From: Paragorgia papillata
Taxonomy: Eukaryota; Cnidaria; Anthozoa; Scleralcyonacea; Coralliidae
Reading direction: 5' to 3'
DNA length: 64,000 nt
NCBI GenBank assembly: GCA_035771165.1
Contig: JAWNZC010000445.1
Span: 1,274,001-1,338,000, forward strand
Shown here: piece by piece, positions 37,722 through 49,822 of the stretch
Layout of the letters: each line of letters opens with the position of its first letter
How positions within the stretch are numbered: the stretch's first letter is position 1
Translations under genes and position numbers: made by a program
Notes under the pieces: model-generated
Told to the model about the DNA's origin: nothing
What the model saw: only the letters and a program-made list of their open reading frames with translations
Database searches by the model: none

Positions 37722-37822
37722 GGCAATTATAAATTCATAGGGATTATATATATAAGCCCGGGGCTTATATATATTAAGCCCGGGGCTTATATATATATAA
37801 TCCCTATGAATTTATAATGCGG
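37722..37822. repeat. nested AT-rich palindrome
   Basis: ATTATAAATTCATAGGGATT and its complement enclose two TAAGCCCGGGGCTTA palindromes. An adjacent short hairpin, GCGGGATTTATG, follows. Confidence 0.8.
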
Positions 37823-37995
37823 GATTTATGAGACATAAATCCCGCAAAAAACAAAGAAAATCGACTTGATCGTGTTTTAAGTTTCAGTGACCCACTCGAC
37901 TGCGTCTCGTGGGCCACTTTTTTGTTCTTACCACGTTGTGACGTCATCTGTGCATCTATAACTGAACAGACAACGGCAAAATGGAATCTATTTGT

Positions 37996-37998
<3 letters not shown>

Positions 37999-38036
<38 letters not shown>
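37999..38036. repeat. (AT)n microsatellite
   Basis: An uninterrupted AT dinucleotide run of roughly 38 bp. Confidence 0.9.
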
Positions 38037-38038
<2 letters not shown>

Positions 38039-38765
38039 TTGTATTGTTCGTAGAGCTGTTTTGAATTTTGCATTACCAGTTGTAGTTATCTAAAACAAGT
38101 TGTACTTTATGGTATTCTTACACGCACCTCCTGAAACCATTTCAGAACAACTTTAATGTTTTTAAAACCGTAATTTTTCTGTATCATTGATTACCTCAGA
38201 ATAAGGATAAACCCATTTGTCGGCTATGGGTCGGGGCAAGATGGCGCGAGCAAATTAACTAAATGGCGGGAACAAATAGCCCGGGTGGAATTAGGCAAAA
38301 ATGCAAGGGCGGACATAAATAGTGTTTTCATTTTTTATCCATTTTTTAACTTCCATTTTGTAATTTCCGCTTATCATTTTTACACCCCCTCCTTGTTTTG
38401 CTTGTCGACGGTGGAAATAGCAAGTGTCTTTCGCATCTCATTGATTTGTTATTGTTGTTTTTATCCGATTGGTTAATTTTCCGCATCTCATGATGATTAC
38501 CGATTTGTTATTGTCATTTTGATATGATCGGTTATTGTCACATGATTATCTTTCCTATATAAGTTTGCTGTTTTGTTTACACTCTCTTCGCTCGAAACGT
38601 TAGATTCCTACGTTCTCTGTTTTGGCAGTATCAAACCTTACTATATTTCGATTGTTGTTTCAACACTGCCTACGCAGCACACTACTTTTATTTCACTGAT
38701 GACAAGACAAACTGATTATAAACGATTTATATGATTTATTGAATTTTAATACTGAAAAGCTATAG

Positions 38766-38954
38766 TATTACTCATGCTCACAATCTGATAACCTGCTGGC
38801 TATTAGAAACTATCTGCAAGATGAGCGAGACATAAACAACGTTGAAAACAGAATACTGACAACTTGCAAAGGACGGGTAAATTATGCTGTGTTGACATTT
38901 CGTGCTGAAGAGACTCAAGTTTACGCTAAATGGGAAAACTTTAAATGTACTGAG
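38766..38954 (+). CDS. possible coding exon, unknown protein
   Basis: A 63-codon open frame without its own ATG lies between a possible acceptor (AAAAGCTATAG) and a possible donor (ACTGAG then GTAATT). The translation looks protein-like: LLAIRNYLQDERDINNVENR and then VNYAVLTFRAEETQVYAKWE. Without splicing the frame continues into a very hydrophobic stretch (VILIFVICFVIAWIILYVLL) and stops beside an AATAAA near 39018, which could be a membrane-anchored C-terminus. The acceptor lacks a pyrimidine tract. No family is recognised; it could be a decayed mobile-element frame. Confidence 0.3.
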
Positions 38955-39547
38955 GTAATTTTAATATTTGTAATTTGCTTTGTTATTGCCTGGATTATAT
39001 TGTATGTATTGTTGTGTTAATAAAGTTATGCCAAATAAACTCGATGTGATTCAACTGCTTCCGGCTAGCTTTAAGCTTAATATAATTTCATTAGTGTTTT
39101 CAGTGTGTGCATAGTTTTAATAGTTCCTTGGTCACGTACGTTCGCTTGTTGTCGATCGTCTAGGTGATAATTATACTGCTTACTGAGTAGCACCAAATAA
39201 TGCAAAAAATACTGATAAACATGTACTATGTCGAACTGTTTGCATGTCTAGATTATAAACGCTGCCAGTTCGCCGCTGCACCAATGTGCCGGTCTTGTAG
39301 CTCGTTCAATCCAGCTTTTTCACTATATTAACTGGCAGCCAACTTAATAGTTGTCTAATGATTGCTTAAATCTACCGAATCTAGCACTAGGTTTTCTGTA
39401 CTTTTAACAAACGCTTACTGCATATATGTGCATGTTGTTGCGCTGTTTCGTGCATAGCCTATACGCTATGCAAAGCTGCATTGCTATATCAGTAGCCCGA
39501 GTGAACACCTAAGCAGGCTCTTGTTTAACTATATATATCTGGGTCTT

Positions 39548-39650
39548 AGGCCCTGTTTACACTAGAGCAAAAGTATCCGGATTCACATTGTTTTTCATCC
39601 TCATGGGAATAAAAAACAATGTGAATCCGGATACTTTTGCTCTAATGTAA
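39548..39650. repeat. inverted repeat with ~40-bp arms
   Basis: TTTACACTAGAGCAAAAGTA, extended by TCCGGATTCACATTGTTTTT, is complemented on the other side of a short CATCCTCATGGGAAT loop. Probably a small MITE. Confidence 0.75.
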
Positions 39651-39847
39651 AATATACTTATCATTCTCAGTTTTGTATATATCTAAAATAGTTCTTCAGT
39701 TCTGAAAATTTTACTTCCAAAATATTATTTCTGCCTGAGTAATTTACTGTCATATAGGCCAGCTAAGACACTAACATTAAGTCGATTAATAAAAAATAAT
39801 ATAAATTTGACCACAATGATTATTTGAAATCTCAACAGTGCACTTTC

Positions 39848-40239
39848 CAACCTCGTTCCCAGGGCCCTTATCTCCGCTCGCTGCGAAAAGTACCCTGGCA
39901 TGGGCTGGTCACGTGTCACCCAGATTCTCGGTGATAGCAAAAGATAATTTAATGGGAGGGGATGGTAGCGTTTAATTTCTCATGGTTGCACCTGTTGGCA
40001 CCTGCACTCCGAAGAAGCTTTACCCTGTCCTTGATGGACTATTTATAATAGCAAAATTAAGACATGAAAGGAAGGTATCACACTTCGAAGACTTCAACAT
40101 GGCGTCTGGTCGAGCGTAACAATAAGCACATTAATAGGACCCCTCCCACAATGATATTTTTTGTTCAGCGACATGTGACCAGCCCATGCCAGGGTACTTT
40201 TCGCAGCGAGAGGAGATAAGGGCCCTGGGAACGAGGTTG
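39848..40239. mobile_element. Mutator-like MITE, copy 3 (392 bp)
   Basis: The ends CAACCTCGTTCCCAGGGCCC and its complement, with AAAAGTACCCTGGCATGGGC in both arms, are flanked by identical 9-bp TGCACTTTC (39839-39847 and 40240-40248). Same family as 765-1027 and 34706-35725. Confidence 0.9.
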
Positions 40240-40299
40240 TGCACTTTCAGGTTAATAAAAAACCGTAATTCAACCTTTTCATGCATGCATGGCTTGCGG

Positions 40300-40440
40300 C
40301 CGAGTCCGAACTTTTCTTGTTCCTGTTTTTAATAATTCCGGCTTTTCTTGTTCCTGTTTTTAAAGATACCGACTTTTTCCATTCTTGTTTTTAAAGATTC
40401 TGGCTTTTTCGATTCCTGTTTTTAAGGTTTCCAGCGCCGG
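40300..40440. repeat. degenerate ~36-bp tandem repeat
   Basis: About four copies of a unit resembling GGCTTTTTCTTGTTCCTG followed by TTTTTAAAGATTCC. Confidence 0.7.
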
Positions 40441-40446
40441 CTTTTT

Positions 40447-41190
40447 AAATTACTTCTAAGTGCAATTAGCATGATAATGAATTCGAAACAGAATTGATAC
40501 CTGCAACATGTATAATTACGGGCTTATTAAATTTTAACAAAGGTTCTGTAATCTAGCAAAAGTGTCCTTCATGCAGTAGCATGTTGTATGTATACTAAAA
40601 TCAAATGACGCCAGCTACTGTAATATAAAAAAAAAATTGTTTTATTTGTCTAAGCTTTCGTCGTTCAACGACATCATCAGAGATTTACTCGTATACATTT
40701 AACAAAGGTAATCACATGCAATTTTAGTATATTTTTCAATGTAAATTCTAATAACCTTACCGAAAATGAGAAATGACTATATAGAATATATAAATTAGAC
40801 CTCCGGTTCACACTGTACCGGATAGCTTTTTGTGACGAGGCCTTATATAACGATCTACGGGAATAAATACAATCTTACGGAAAACGTCAGGGTGACGTCA
40901 CCATGCACACGTCATCAAGCTAGATGAGCTTGCGTAGTTGGTGCTATTACGAATTACAAACGATAAACCTTTAGTCTACTAGCTAACTTTATTTATACTG
41001 GATAACCCTATAATCCTTCATGAAAATTTCTGCCTAAGGGTCTATTAAGAGCCATCCCTCATTGGTCCAGTGTTACAACATTCAGGGCGGAAATCCGATA
41101 ACCTGAAGAAAACCAGTGTCGGTATAGAGTCAAACTGGAAGAACTCTTCTCACACACGGCCAAGGTGCATGAAATTTGTAAAACGGATAA
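40447..41190 (+). pseudogene. intron-only relic of a receptor unit (copy D)
   Basis: Nearly identical to the intron 1 segment beginning CTTCTAAGTGCAATTAGCAT in copies A (20941-21665) and B, and ending inside the tRNA-like part at AAAACGGATAACTGCATCGC. No receptor exon accompanies it. It could be a rearrangement product of the locus, or show that this intron segment is itself a dispersed element. Confidence 0.7.
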
Positions 41191-41199
41191 CTGCATCGC

Positions 41200-42215
41200 G
41201 GCTAATTTGCTCACAATGCCAGAGTGTGAATTATTTGAGTGAGCCATGCATGAGTTAGCGCTTGATACAATTGTGTGATGTTCAAGGGATGATCATAATG
41301 TCACGATAAAGTCCATCATGAAACCGAACGCCGATCATCTACACAACGATGGCCATGCACCATATATATTGTTTTCGTCTTATTTGAGAAATGCGCGATT
41401 TAAAAACTGTCACGGTCCTGTTAAAACCAATCCGATCTTTTTGAGGTGATTTCTTTGTGCACACAATCATATTATCGAATAAACTAATATCTAAAATTAA
41501 CGCAGAATCAATGTAAAATATAAAATTTGTCGTAGGTCGTCAAAAACCGAATTCCTACCGAATTTTGTTAACGAAATACAAGGGTACTCCTTTGGACTTG
41601 TAAATATCATGTTTCTTGTGGATTTTTAGAAGTCACCATACCCGACATCGTGCTGTTTAACGAATAACAAGGTTATAATCTAATGTAAGCCATATGAAAG
41701 AATACACTGGCCATGCCGGTTCAAGATCACGTGACGCTCAGGCGAGCGATCTTCGACATCAAACCGGAAGTTCTATTGTTTCAGAGCGGAGTTTCACGGT
41801 AATAATTCCATGTCCTACATAACCCAAGTACTTCATGAAAGCCATACCCCAACACACAACCTAACCTAAGGATGGCAATTCGTGTAAATAGGACATGGAC
41901 GTATAACCAGTTTCACAGCCCTCTCCCTTTCCAGTGGCTATGAGTAGTCTGATCACGACGGATTCCATGGTTGTCTTTATAGACGCCGCCGTGACGTCAT
42001 GCATAAATTTCCTGCTCTTAAATTGATTTTTGTAGTTTTAGTCTTCTTGGTTCAGCATATTTCTAGTTTGTTTATGCAAAACATTAAATTTTTCTGAACT
42101 AATTTCGTCGTATAAAACGAAGTCGCATTGACGTCGTCTAATCTACGAAGTTAGTTCGTCTTAATTAAAGTGCACATGAAACGAAAATTAAGTTTGTCTT
42201 ATTTGAAAGAACACT
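41200..42215. other. intergenic, no gene seen
   Basis: No supported coding exon. The sequence is moderately AT-rich with scattered short ORFs. Confidence 0.4.
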
Positions 42216-42216
42216 T

Positions 42217-42597
42217 AAAATGATAGAGTAACATCTTTTGCAGTTTTCTGTTTCCTTGCTTCGTTGTTGAGATATTTCAGTTTGTTTGATATGTAAATTA
42301 AACAACTTGACGTCACATGTGCATAATGAGTTATCAGAGAAGGTTATATATCTTTACTATTATCAAACATAATCACTTGAAAATTCTACATGTTTGGCGT
42401 TGTGAGAGAAAAACAAGCACACAATTTCTTCGAATTAAGTTTGGTTTGGTAATAGCAAAGATCTATAACCTTCTCTGATAACTCATTATGCAAATGTGAC
42501 GTCAAGTTGTTTAATTTACATTTCAAACAATCTGAAATATCTCAACAACGAAGCAAGGAAACGAAAAACTGCAAAAGATGTTACTCTATCATTTTAC
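42217..42597. mobile_element. MITE with ~160-bp inverted arms
   Basis: The left arm (AATGATAGAGTAACATCTTT through TTGACGTCACATGTGCATAA and GAGAAGGTTATA) is repeated inverted at 42465-42597. The loop is about 90 bp. Arms differ at several positions. Non-coding. Confidence 0.75.
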
Positions 42598-42599
42598 CT

Positions 42600-43130
42600 T
42601 ATTTCCCGGATTCGCCAGGCCATTGGCGGCGGGAAATTGGCCAAGCTAAAATTCGTCATTTCCCCCAATCGGGGAACGAAACACTATTTCTGTTTAGAAA
42701 TAGTTATTTCACTGTTTGGAATTATTAATGATGGCTGTTCTGTACTCGTCGTCTCTCCCTTGAAGAGTATCTATAAACGATCAAATCTCTTCTCTTGAAT
42801 CGCTTAACTACACAGCAATTTAACTTATCCGATGAACCATTTGCAGATGTAGTGCGATCACCGCCTCAATTTTAATTTACCATTGAAACAACAACCAACT
42901 TCATACATCACTATTATTAGCTCACGTTCTGATTGGTTCTCTTGGCGGAATTCAAAAACATGATCGCGTTGCCCGCCTACCGCCCGCGCCCGAACTCCCT
43001 AATACCGGCAGCTACGCAGGCTACTGCCACACAAAACGCCCGCTCCTCTCCCGCCATTTTGCTTGGGAGATGAGCGTTACCACTCTACCATGATGCATTG
43101 CGGTTTTTGTTAAAAGGGGAAGGGTCCATT
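42600..43130. other. intergenic, no gene seen
   Basis: Non-coding by inspection, with a GC-rich patch near 42970-43080. Confidence 0.4.
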
Positions 43131-43131
43131 A

Positions 43132-43350
43132 CACTCGTATAAACGGTCAATTTCTAATAACTCGCGACTTAATTACACTCGTATAAACGGTCAATTTATA
43201 ATAAGTCGCGACTTATTTTGGACTAGCTCTCAACCCTGTTCTTATTTTAGTCGCGACTGATTTTGGTCAAGTACAAATTGACCATTTATACGAGTGTTCG
43301 CGGCTTAAATAGGACGCGCCTTAATTAAGTCGCGGCTTATTTTCTCTCGT
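43132..43350. repeat. GTCGCGAC tandem array at unit C
   Basis: Reverse-oriented version of the arrays at 18.5 and 26.0 kb (GTCAATTTCTAATAACTCGC, TAAGTCGCGACTTA). It lies beyond the 3' flank of copy C, as the A-B junction array lies beyond A. Confidence 0.85.
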
Positions 43351-45337
43351 TTAAATGCCCTATTGTTTGCATGAACGAATTAGCAACGATTGTAACAGAA
43401 TAATGACATCCACCGAATAATTAATCAGACTGAGTCCCGCGATTCTGTTTGGCAATAAGGAATCTCCATTCTATCTATTTGTTTCTGCAATATATTATAT
43501 AAACTAAACAACAAGATCACATGAACGAAAGACAACAAGTCCAACGGTTGTATCCATACTTAACTTTACACACAAAGCAAGTATTTTTACCGTAAACCAT
43601 ATTTTATCGGAACGGCCTCTTAACAAAATTAAAAGGCCGTGATGAAAAACAGATCGTAATTCTATTTCACAACTAAAATATAAATGAAAAAATTCTTAAT
43701 TTTGATTGGCCGCAATGAGGCAATAAAATGTTATAAAAACTGAAAAGAGCGAATCACGTTCTAGAGCGGATTTTGAAGAATGTTATTTCCTAACCTGGTA
43801 GTACCCAAGCTCGATCTTCTTTCAAAATATGACGGTCAACATTTGGAACTGATTGAACTATTCACACTGCATGCATAAATTCGAGCCTCTTTCCGACCTA
43901 CGCACGCTTCGGGGGAAACTGGGTTCTGCCAACAAACTCGATATTTCTTAGTTTTAAGCATGCGTGAACGGTTGCCAAGATACTATTTTGGGCCCAGGCT
44001 CTAACGCGTTACTTGCTATTTTCCTGCTTACACGTGTTCATAAACTAGAACTTGTTTGACCAGTTTAAAACCTGACTGACTTGCCTCAACTTGGGGCGAC
44101 GATCGACTCTGACTCGCAGGGTAAAATAAAGGTTAACAAACTATGAATAAATTATCGGTGTGGTCAAGTAAACTAGTACAGTGGTGTAGGCTACATATAG
44201 TGTGCGGTGCGATGCACTGCATGAGCTTTTGTCGTATCGTCGAATTTTCTCCCCATACCGCTTAATATAACGATACGATATTGTTGCAGTGTGAAATACG
44301 GAAATTATAAAGTGGCAGCTAGATAATTGGTTCAAATTTAAAGTTAATTGTTCTTTAATATTGTCAAGAAGTAATCTACCTGTGGGAAGACTAGGAGATT
44401 CTTAGTGCTTTGAGTAAATGTTTTCAAATAGTGTTTTTCAATTTTTCATGCAACTTGACTCCCAATTTTGTGGCGACACAAGTTGCGAGAGAAATCAGTT
44501 CCTGGTCTAACCCACCAAGACTGGCAACATTATTGTTGCTTCAAGTGTTGCATTAAGTAGAATGAGGTTCTACTTTTTGTAACAATTGCAGCAATTAATT
44601 AACGCAGCAATGAATTTCTATTATTATGCAACAATTTGCGCAATCAGCCAATAAAAATACAACTGTTCTGTAAACTGCTTCAGTCCTCTTCGGTCACTTT
44701 TGTGAGACAAGTTGTGAAGAAACATTGCATAGCGTAACACCCATACTCGTGCAACTACAATTAATACAAGAGATTTATATGTTATCGTAGCGAGACAATT
44801 AGTTGCACAAAAAATTACACAGTGCATGCAACACCTCATTGTAAGTAAGCCACGTTCATGCACAAATAGGTCTTGCATTTCATGATCGCTGCGCCACTAT
44901 TGATCTCATAAGATTGTATTATTATTTTGCTATATAGCTTTATACATGCAAGCTCTCGAAGAACTAGAAAAGGCAAATATGATGAACAAACTTTATTGTA
45001 AATAATTCTAGCAAGAACAACTGACTATATAAGAAATACAATATAAACAATGTAAACAATGTGCTTTTTCATTAGTAAAGCTAATGACTATTGCATGGAC
45101 TATTGTCATATTGTGAAGTGTTCATGCAACAATTTATTACAGTTTGCCTAGATATACTTGTTCACGTGGTCGGTCGGAAGAAGTTTCAACACACTATATA
45201 TATAGTTGAGCAATAAAATGTATTTACATCGTATAGTTAAGCACCGTGCATGCGTCTTGCGACTATAACTACATGTGAAAGGTGTGACTTATTTCGCTTG
45301 CTTAAATGCCTCTAATCTATATATATTGATCAGCTGA

Positions 45338-47315
45338 TTACAGAAAAGAAAGAACATAGACAGGTAAGGAGAGAAAAACGAGAAGAAAGCTGTAAAAGAA
45401 CAGCATGTCGAAGACTCTCGCTGTGTAGCGCCAATCCTCTTTTCCTTCCTTTGCGAAGTCGTCGTCTTCCATGCGTTTCGACAGATTTTGAAGCTCTTTC
45501 AAGATTTTTTCCTCCGTTAATCGCTTTCTCGTCGGCCCGGGCACCACCAAATCACGCAGGTTCAACAACTTTGTAGCGTCAATCAACAGCGCTTCTCCAA
45601 AATCAAATTGCGTTGGTTTGCTGTAAACTTCTTTTTTCATGCGTAACACAACAGCAAAGAAATCTCGGATGTTTGCAAGGTAATGTGGAACAGGAGTCGA
45701 AGAACAAGCGTGATTCATTCGCAGTATAAAAGCTGTGGCGAGTAAAGCGAGAAGAGTCATGAAAGCAATAGAACTGAAGTATTGTGTAATCATCGGAATC
45801 GAGTCGGAAGTGGCCGGCGTTTGGTCGTTGACAATGAGCATGAACACAACGAGACTGAGTATGACAGAAATGACAAGTGAAATTCGCTCACCAGACTCGG
45901 CAGGAAAAAGAAATGAGATAGTAGCGAGCAAGGAGAGGATGATACAAGGAAAGATGATGGTCATGATGTAGTATAAAGGTTTACGCTTTAAATGGAATGT
46001 AAATGTAATATCCTGATATGGAGCAGCGCAGCACTGGTAAAATACATTATTTGTTATAGCAGTGGCTGAAACGAGAGTCCATTCGCTGTTTTCTTTATAC
46101 CAGTTAATGGAAGGACCTGTTTTGTTATAGTACACAGAAAGAGTCACTGTTAAGGCGTCGTAAATCCATGAACCAATTTTTAAACTGCATTCTTGCTGAT
46201 CAAATGGAAATTTGGAAACGTCAATTATGCAAACTGATTTTAATATGGCTGGAGCAAACCACAAAACATTACCATCAGAAGTAATGGTAATAAGGGTGTT
46301 AAAGTTGTAAAGATCGCCACCGTCTTCGTGAGCACTATATTCAAAGAAAAGTACATTAGAATGTGCATGAAACGCAATTTTTTATGGTTGTATGTATTTA
46401 TACTAAATGAGAATATATATCAAAAACAATAAAAATGTTGCCCAATCACATACATGCACGACTTTCATAATATCTTATACTACCATTTGCGTTTATGTAT
46501 TGAGTTGTGACGTATAAGCATGAAGCGCGAAAGATTTTACCGAGGTTTGTTCATGTTCGAAATCAATCAATTAATTAATTAATTAACCAATCAATCAGTC
46601 ATCGGTAAATCAGTCAATCAATCAATGAATTAATTGATTAAATATTAATAATTTATTTAAAAATCGTTATACCCACTTGTTGTACAGTGTTAAGTCTGGT
46701 TTCCAGATCAGGGAGGGATGTAGATGGATGATCGAGTAGTCGCCATAGTCACTTGAATTCCACTGTAAAAATGCGTCTTTCCATTTCTGCCAAAGTAAAA
46801 ATAAAAAGTGATGCAGCAGGTCAAAATACCTCCTGGAGTGTGAGTACAGAATGTTATGTCCCAAAAAGAAAAACAGACACTGATAAAGTATATTGAAAAA
46901 AATCGAAAACCGAGAACTATCCTGAAAAGTATATAATTTTAAAGACTATAGTGACATAGGAGGAACTGAAACTTACAATTATTAACCAAACAAGCGATGT
47001 CATTACTTGCTTTGGTTCGTCCTGTCAAAAATCCATATTTTTATAAAATTAAAATTTATTAATGAAAGCTAAGCAAGAATGTAGAATATAGTTTCTGGAA
47101 TGAAGAACTTTGACTTATTTAAAAAAATATGCATTTAGATTTCATATACCGTCGTTTTAATTTTGCACTTACCACATTTTGTAACTGCTCGTAACTCAAT
47201 CTTATTTCCACGTTAATTATGTCTGACCCATTTTTCACAGGTCTAGCATTCGTGTTGTAGTCTTTTAATAAATCTCCGATTAGCCGAGCTTCGTCTCCTT
47301 TGTTTCCGCTGCAGC
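45338..47315 (-). CDS. nicotinic-type receptor subunit, copy C, lacking exon 1
   Basis: Four exons match copies A and B: complement 47173-47315, 46977-47021, 46677-46786 and 45338-46334, with the same 143, 45, 110 and 997 bp. Intact features: loop D Trp, Cys-loop, vicinal Cys, GERISL before M2, and M4. Copy-specific changes include GSWIYD in loop B (Ile for Asn), TVTLSVYYNKTG, and NLRDLV for NLCDLV in the M3-M4 loop. The exon encoding the signal peptide was not found: homology to the other copies' intron 1 runs to about 50065 and then stops, before the place where exon 1 would lie. Unless a distant exon replaces it, the product would lack a signal sequence, so this is probably a 5'-truncated pseudogene or a gene with a new first exon. 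No stop codon or frameshift interrupts the four exons, which suggests a recent event or continued selection. Confidence 0.85.
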
Positions 47316-47766
47316 CTAAATAAGAAATTAAAATTAGTATTATTTTCTAACGCTGTTAGATTAGCTCGTAAAGGTGTTTGAACATATTTCACCTCAGGTT
47401 CGCGCGTTATGTTGGGCTTTAGAACTGCGTGTATAGTATATTGGGTGAACAGTATATTTATAAAACGCATATTCTTTTTACTGCTCTATATACTAGATCA
47501 TCACCTTGTCGCGGTGGAGCAGCTTGTGTATCCCAATAACCCGGAGAGCTATGCTGCTGGGAGCATATGTTCCCACTTCCCAGTAGGTCCAACCAAGCCA
47601 TGCAGACAGGTCAAAGGGTTGTGATCTGACTAACGATGATAAAATTAGAGGAATAAACCTCAATGACCATGAAAAATTCTAGAGTCGGGGGGCATGCGCA
47701 GGGCTCTAGTAGTGGACGAGGGCATTTATCAACTGACCGAAACTATGGCCTTTTGCTTATATATAC

Positions 47767-48239
47767 CAGTGCTTCTCAACCTTTTTTCTCAGATTCCCCA
47801 CCTGGGCAAGTATTCCTTCGTCACACACCCTCTCCCTTAACCTGCAATCAGGCCTTCTATATAGAGCATGATCACAGGCTACCTAACAGTTTACTGACTT
47901 TGAGACAATATTATACAATTGTGCAGTTCACAGATCGTGGCGTATCTAAGTTCTATTATTTAATGATTAAATCATTAACAATTAATCTATCGATTCTATT
48001 CTTTTTTTAAGCCTTATAAAAAGCATTTGCCTCTTTTAATGTCCTTGTTATTCAACTTTATTGTACAAATAGCTTGGGTTTCCAAAGTTTTACAATCATG
48101 GATTTCACTGTGGCTCCACATGCATGCTATTTTCAGAATTTTAATGTTCAATACAATTTTTTCCCTTGGAGCAGATTTCTCCATTATTGAGCCATTCACC
48201 CCCCTGGGAGTGCATATGGACCCCGGTTGAGAAGCACTG
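47767..48239. mobile_element. hAT-like MITE in intron 1 of copy C
   Basis: Orthologous to 28587-29108. The ends CAGTGCTTCTCAACC and GGTTGAGAAGCACTG are followed by GCTTATAC on the right and GCTTATATATAC on the left, an 8-bp duplication with an ATAT expansion. Confidence 0.85.
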
Positions 48240-48365
48240 GCTTATACGGATCGGAGGCGGAGAACCTAGTTGTCATAAACTACACCGGCTCGGACCAAAT
48301 ATTCTTAATATATAGAACGCTAGTAGGAGTTGTGACTACTAGTGTAACAGAAGTAATTAGAAAGA

Positions 48366-48402
48366 TATATATATATAGATATAGATATATATATAAACAT
48401 GA
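48366..48402. repeat. AT/GATA-rich microsatellite
   Basis: Short TATATA and TAGATA run within intron 1 of copy C. Confidence 0.8.
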
Positions 48403-48437
48403 CATCAGAACTTATATTTAGTTGGGGTGTTTGTTGT

Positions 48438-49021
48438 TGGCAGTGACTGAAAGTGGTTACCGCACGTGTCTTTCACCTCTGCAACTTAAGTTCGATTCCT
48501 GCTCGCGGTGCAGTTACCGTTTTACAAATTTCATGCACCTTGGCCGTGTGTGAGAAGAGTTCTTCTAGTTTGACTCTATACCGACACTGGTTTTCTTCAG
48601 GTTATCCGATTTCCGCCCTGAATGTTGTAGCAATGGACCAATGAGGGATGGCTCTTAATAGACATTTAGGCAGAAATTTTCATGAATGATTATAGGGTTA
48701 TCCAGTATAAATAAAGTTAGCTAGTAGACTAAAGGTTTATCGTTTGTAATTCGTAATAGCACCTAGATGACGTGTGCATGGTGACGTCACCCTGACGTTT
48801 TCCGTAAGATTGTATTTATTCCGTAGATCGTTATAAGGCCTCGTCACAAAAAGCTATCCGGTACAGTGTGAACGAGGTCTAATCTATATATTCTATATAG
48901 TCATTTCTCATTTTCGGTAAGGTTATTAGAATTTACATTGAAAAATATACTAAAATTGCATGTGATTACCTTTGTTAAATGTATACGAGTAAATCTCTGA
49001 TGATGTCGTTGAACGACGAAA
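48438..49021 (+). repeat. tRNA-like SINE-type segment with hammerhead-like core
   Basis: GTGGTTACCGCACG (box A-like) and AAGTTCGATTCCTGCTCGC (box B-like) open the segment. The body ends near CTGATGATGTCGTTGAACGA followed by CGAAAG (48997-49021), a hammerhead-like core. The order, tRNA-like head then body then ribozyme-like motif, is shared by copies B and C and by relic D without the head. Confidence 0.5.
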
Positions 49022-49198
49022 GCTTAGACAAATAAAACAATTTTTTTTTATATTACAGTAGCTGGCCTCATTTAATTTTAGTATACATACAACATGCTAC
49101 TGAAGGACACTTTTGCTAGATTACAGAACCAATTTGTTAAAATTTAATAAGCCCGTAATTATACATGTTGCAGGTATCAATTCTGTTTCGAATTCATT

Positions 49199-49822
49199 AG
49201 TATAGGTAATAGCATGGTTTCGAGTGCAATTTGGAAAAAAACATGCACGAGTGAGTTTTTCAAATACTGTCAAAATAGCACGAGTCCGAAGGACGAGTGC
49301 TATTTGAAGTATTTGAAAAACTGACGAGTGCATGTTTTTCCAAATTGCACGAGAAACCATGCTATTACTTATTAATAATATACATGAAAAAATGTTCAAA
49401 ACAACTGTACTAACATTTTAACGTACGCATGTTTCACGGCGCGTCCACTCCTCGCATATTTATTTGTTAAAAAACGCTTCGCTTCCTTTACTACTTGAAA
49501 AAGTTTACTCGAGGCATAAAGAAGCTTCTGGTCTTCTTGTAGGTACTTCACTTGGCAATATTATATAAAGCATAACTAGCTTCAAATTTGAACAAATTAT
49601 CCCCAAAACCGCCGAATCTTGGCCGCCATCTTTGTTTGTTTTGAGTCGAGAAAAATCCGCTGTACAATCAATTTGATTGGTTCTTAGTGATAACAGATTT
49701 TTGCACTGTATTACAGATTTTTGCACTGTGATTACAGATTTTTGCACTGTTGTTTGGGATTAACTGCACTGGAATCAGCCAATCACAGTCGAGATATTTT
49801 TTCATGTATATTATTATCATGC
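49199..49822. mobile_element. composite insertion in copy C, intron 1
   Basis: Breaks the sequence GAATTCATTATCATGC that is continuous in A and B (read on the minus strand). It contains a ~160-bp fold-back (49207-49368, ends GTAATAGCATGGTTTC and its complement, centre CACGAGTCCGAAGGACGAGT), three copies of ACAGATTTTTGCACTG and a segment matching the receptor 3' flank (CAAATTTGAACAAATT). Non-coding. Confidence 0.65.

Noticed and set aside
48438..48510. Functional tRNA gene
   Set aside because: Box A/B-like motifs are present, but the T-arm and acceptor stems do not pair and the sequence is repeated as part of a larger segment.
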